DNA of 64,000 nucleotides from Photobacterium pectinilyticum. GTDB lineage: Bacteria; Pseudomonadota; Gammaproteobacteria; Enterobacterales; Vibrionaceae. This document shows, piece after piece, positions 63,143 to 64,000 of this stretch. Where the stretch lies: NCBI RefSeq assembly GCF_024357955.1, contig NZ_JANEYT010000002.1:1-64000 (forward strand). The letters run 5' to 3'. Made by a program: the position numbers and the translations under genes. The notes beneath the pieces are model-generated. The model saw only the letters and a program-made list of their open reading frames with translations, was not told the origin of the DNA and ran no database searches. Position 1 is the stretch's first letter; the number at the start of each line of letters is the position of its first letter.

Positions 63143-64000
63143 GTGCTGCAAGCGTTGCGAGATAGAACATTGCACCGTCAGGTGTTTGCCCTGGCGCTGC
63201 CGATGGTGCTGTCGAATATTACGGTTCCCTTGCTGGGCCTGGTCGATGCGGCGGTGATCGGGCACCTAGAGCATGCCTGGTATCTTGGCGGGGTTGCCGT
63301 AGGCGGAACCATGATCAATGTGACGTTCTGGTTGTTGGGCTTCTTACGGATGGCCACAACCGGGCTCAGTGCCCAGGCCTACGGTGCTTCTGATCGCGAT
63401 GCTCAGGCAACGGTTTTTATCCAGGGTATCGCCTTGGCGTGGTTGATGGCGCTGGTGCTGATTGTGTTCCACCGACCGGTTGCCGATCTGATCTTCCATT
63501 TCAGCTCGGCCAGCGGTGAAGTAAAACACTATGCCGAGCAGTATTTCTCCATCCGAATTTGGGGGGCACCTGCAGCGTTGGCAAACTTTGTCATTATGGG
63601 CTGGTTGCTGGGTAGCCAAAACGCCAAGTTACCGATGTGGCTGCTGATTGTGACCAACGTGGTCAATATCAGCATGGATGTACTGTTTGTCCTCGGTTTT
63701 GGCTGGAAAGTGCAGGGAGCGGCGGCGGCGTCGGTACTGGCCGAATATAGCGGCCTGGTGTTGGGGCTATGGTTTGTCTCCCGTCAATGGCTGAGCCAAG
63801 CGCTGCCGGCATGGCGAAGCAAATTGCGCAGCATGCGCAATGGCACTGGTCGGTTGCTCAAGCTCAACCGGGATATCTTCCTGCGCAGCCTGTGCCTGCA
63901 ATTAACTTTCACCTTCATGACATTCCAGGGGGCCACACTTGGCGATAATGTGGTGGCTGCTAATGCGGTGCTGATGAGTTTTCTGATGCTGGTCTCCTAT
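63143..64000 (+). CDS. dinF: MATE-family transporter DinF (3' end beyond window)
   Basis: 286 residues are visible before the window ends; the MATE family is normally about 440. It begins at GTG 63143 with GAGGT 4 bases upstream. Sequence features include FALALPMVLSNITVPLLGLVDAAVIGHL and FLRMATTGLSAQAYGA, close to E. coli DinF, a multidrug/oxidative-stress exporter in the SOS regulon. No LexA box is visible in the 52 bases between the cox terminator and the start. Confidence 0.9.
   Translation, partial: MLQALRDRTLHRQVFALALPMVLSNITVPLLGLVDAAVIGHLEHAWYLGGVAVGGTMINVTFWLLGFLRMATTGLSAQAYGASDRDAQATVFIQGIALAWLMALVLIVFHRPVADLIFHFSSASGEVKHYAEQYFSIRIWGAPAALANFVIMGWLLGSQNAKLPMWLLIVTNVVNISMDVLFVLGFGWKVQGAAAASVLAEYSGLVLGLWFVSRQWLSQALPAWRSKLRSMRNGTGRLLKLNRDIFLRSLCLQLTFTFMTFQGATLGDNVVAANAVLMSFLMLVSY

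Overview
The window looks like a chromosomal core segment of a member of the Vibrionaceae (Photobacterium/Enterovibrio/Grimontia/Vibrio clade; I cannot fix the genus). The proteins are closest to the E. coli and Vibrio versions I remember, several gene blocks follow gammaproteobacterial order (rhlB/trxA/rho, rsmD-yhhL, ftsY-ftsE-ftsX-rpoH, glpE-glpG-glpR-glpD, pldB-yigL, plsB/lexA), and DUF3332, DUF2500 and FliL-like genes are typical of vibrios. Nearly every gene has a recognisable ribosome binding site, and many units end in strong intrinsic terminators, several of them bidirectional. No tRNA, rRNA or CRISPR array was recognised.

Layout. 1-650: an eroded mobile-element junction, with an IS1595-type transposase (cut by the window edge) abutting the start of an HTH IS protein, which itself interrupts a lipoprotein gene. 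0.9-10.4 kb: YjiH-family transporter, gor, rlmJ, prlC, gppA-rhlB. 10.5-16.6 kb: trxA, rho, an unknown exported protein, then ubiD, a ferredoxin and fre, with a Fur-like box on the ubiD promoter. 16.7-21.8 kb: EamA exporter, uspA, ftnA, uspB, a YhiN-type flavoprotein and a DUF3332 lipoprotein. 21.9-31 kb: an aldehyde dehydrogenase/TetR operon, TapT-like protein, lipoprotein, EVE protein, yigL, pldB, LysR and AbgT genes. 31.4-37.4 kb: SDR, acyltransferase, several small membrane proteins (including an unannotated 26-residue ORF with its own promoter and terminator), YhhN, DUF2007, YecH and YhgN. 37.4-42.4 kb: yhhL-rsmD divergent from ftsY-ftsE-ftsX, then rpoH. 42.4-48.4 kb: a cluster of DnaA-box-like sites followed by the glycerol-3-phosphate block glpE, glpG, glpT, glpR, glpD. 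48.5-54.9 kb: FliL-like protein, ubiC-ubiA, plsB, lexA and a Fur-box methyltransferase. 55.2-63 kb: an aa3-type cytochrome c oxidase cluster with its assembly genes and heme A pathway. 63.1 kb to the end: the start of a DinF-type MATE transporter.

Functional themes: aerobic respiration (ubiquinone synthesis by UbiC, UbiA and UbiD; heme A and Cox; GlpD feeding electrons to quinone), glycerol-3-phosphate use (GlpT uptake, GlpD oxidation, PlsB acylation), redox and iron handling (Gor, TrxA, ferredoxin/Fre, FtnA, two Fur-like boxes), and stress and envelope control (RpoH, LexA, UspA, UspB). I did not find a complete novel defence or mobile system. The best candidates for new biology are the 26-residue membrane protein transcription unit, the DnaA-box cluster after rpoH, the duplicated C-terminal domain in UbiD, the Fur-linked genes, and the Sco-like small protein in the cox cluster.
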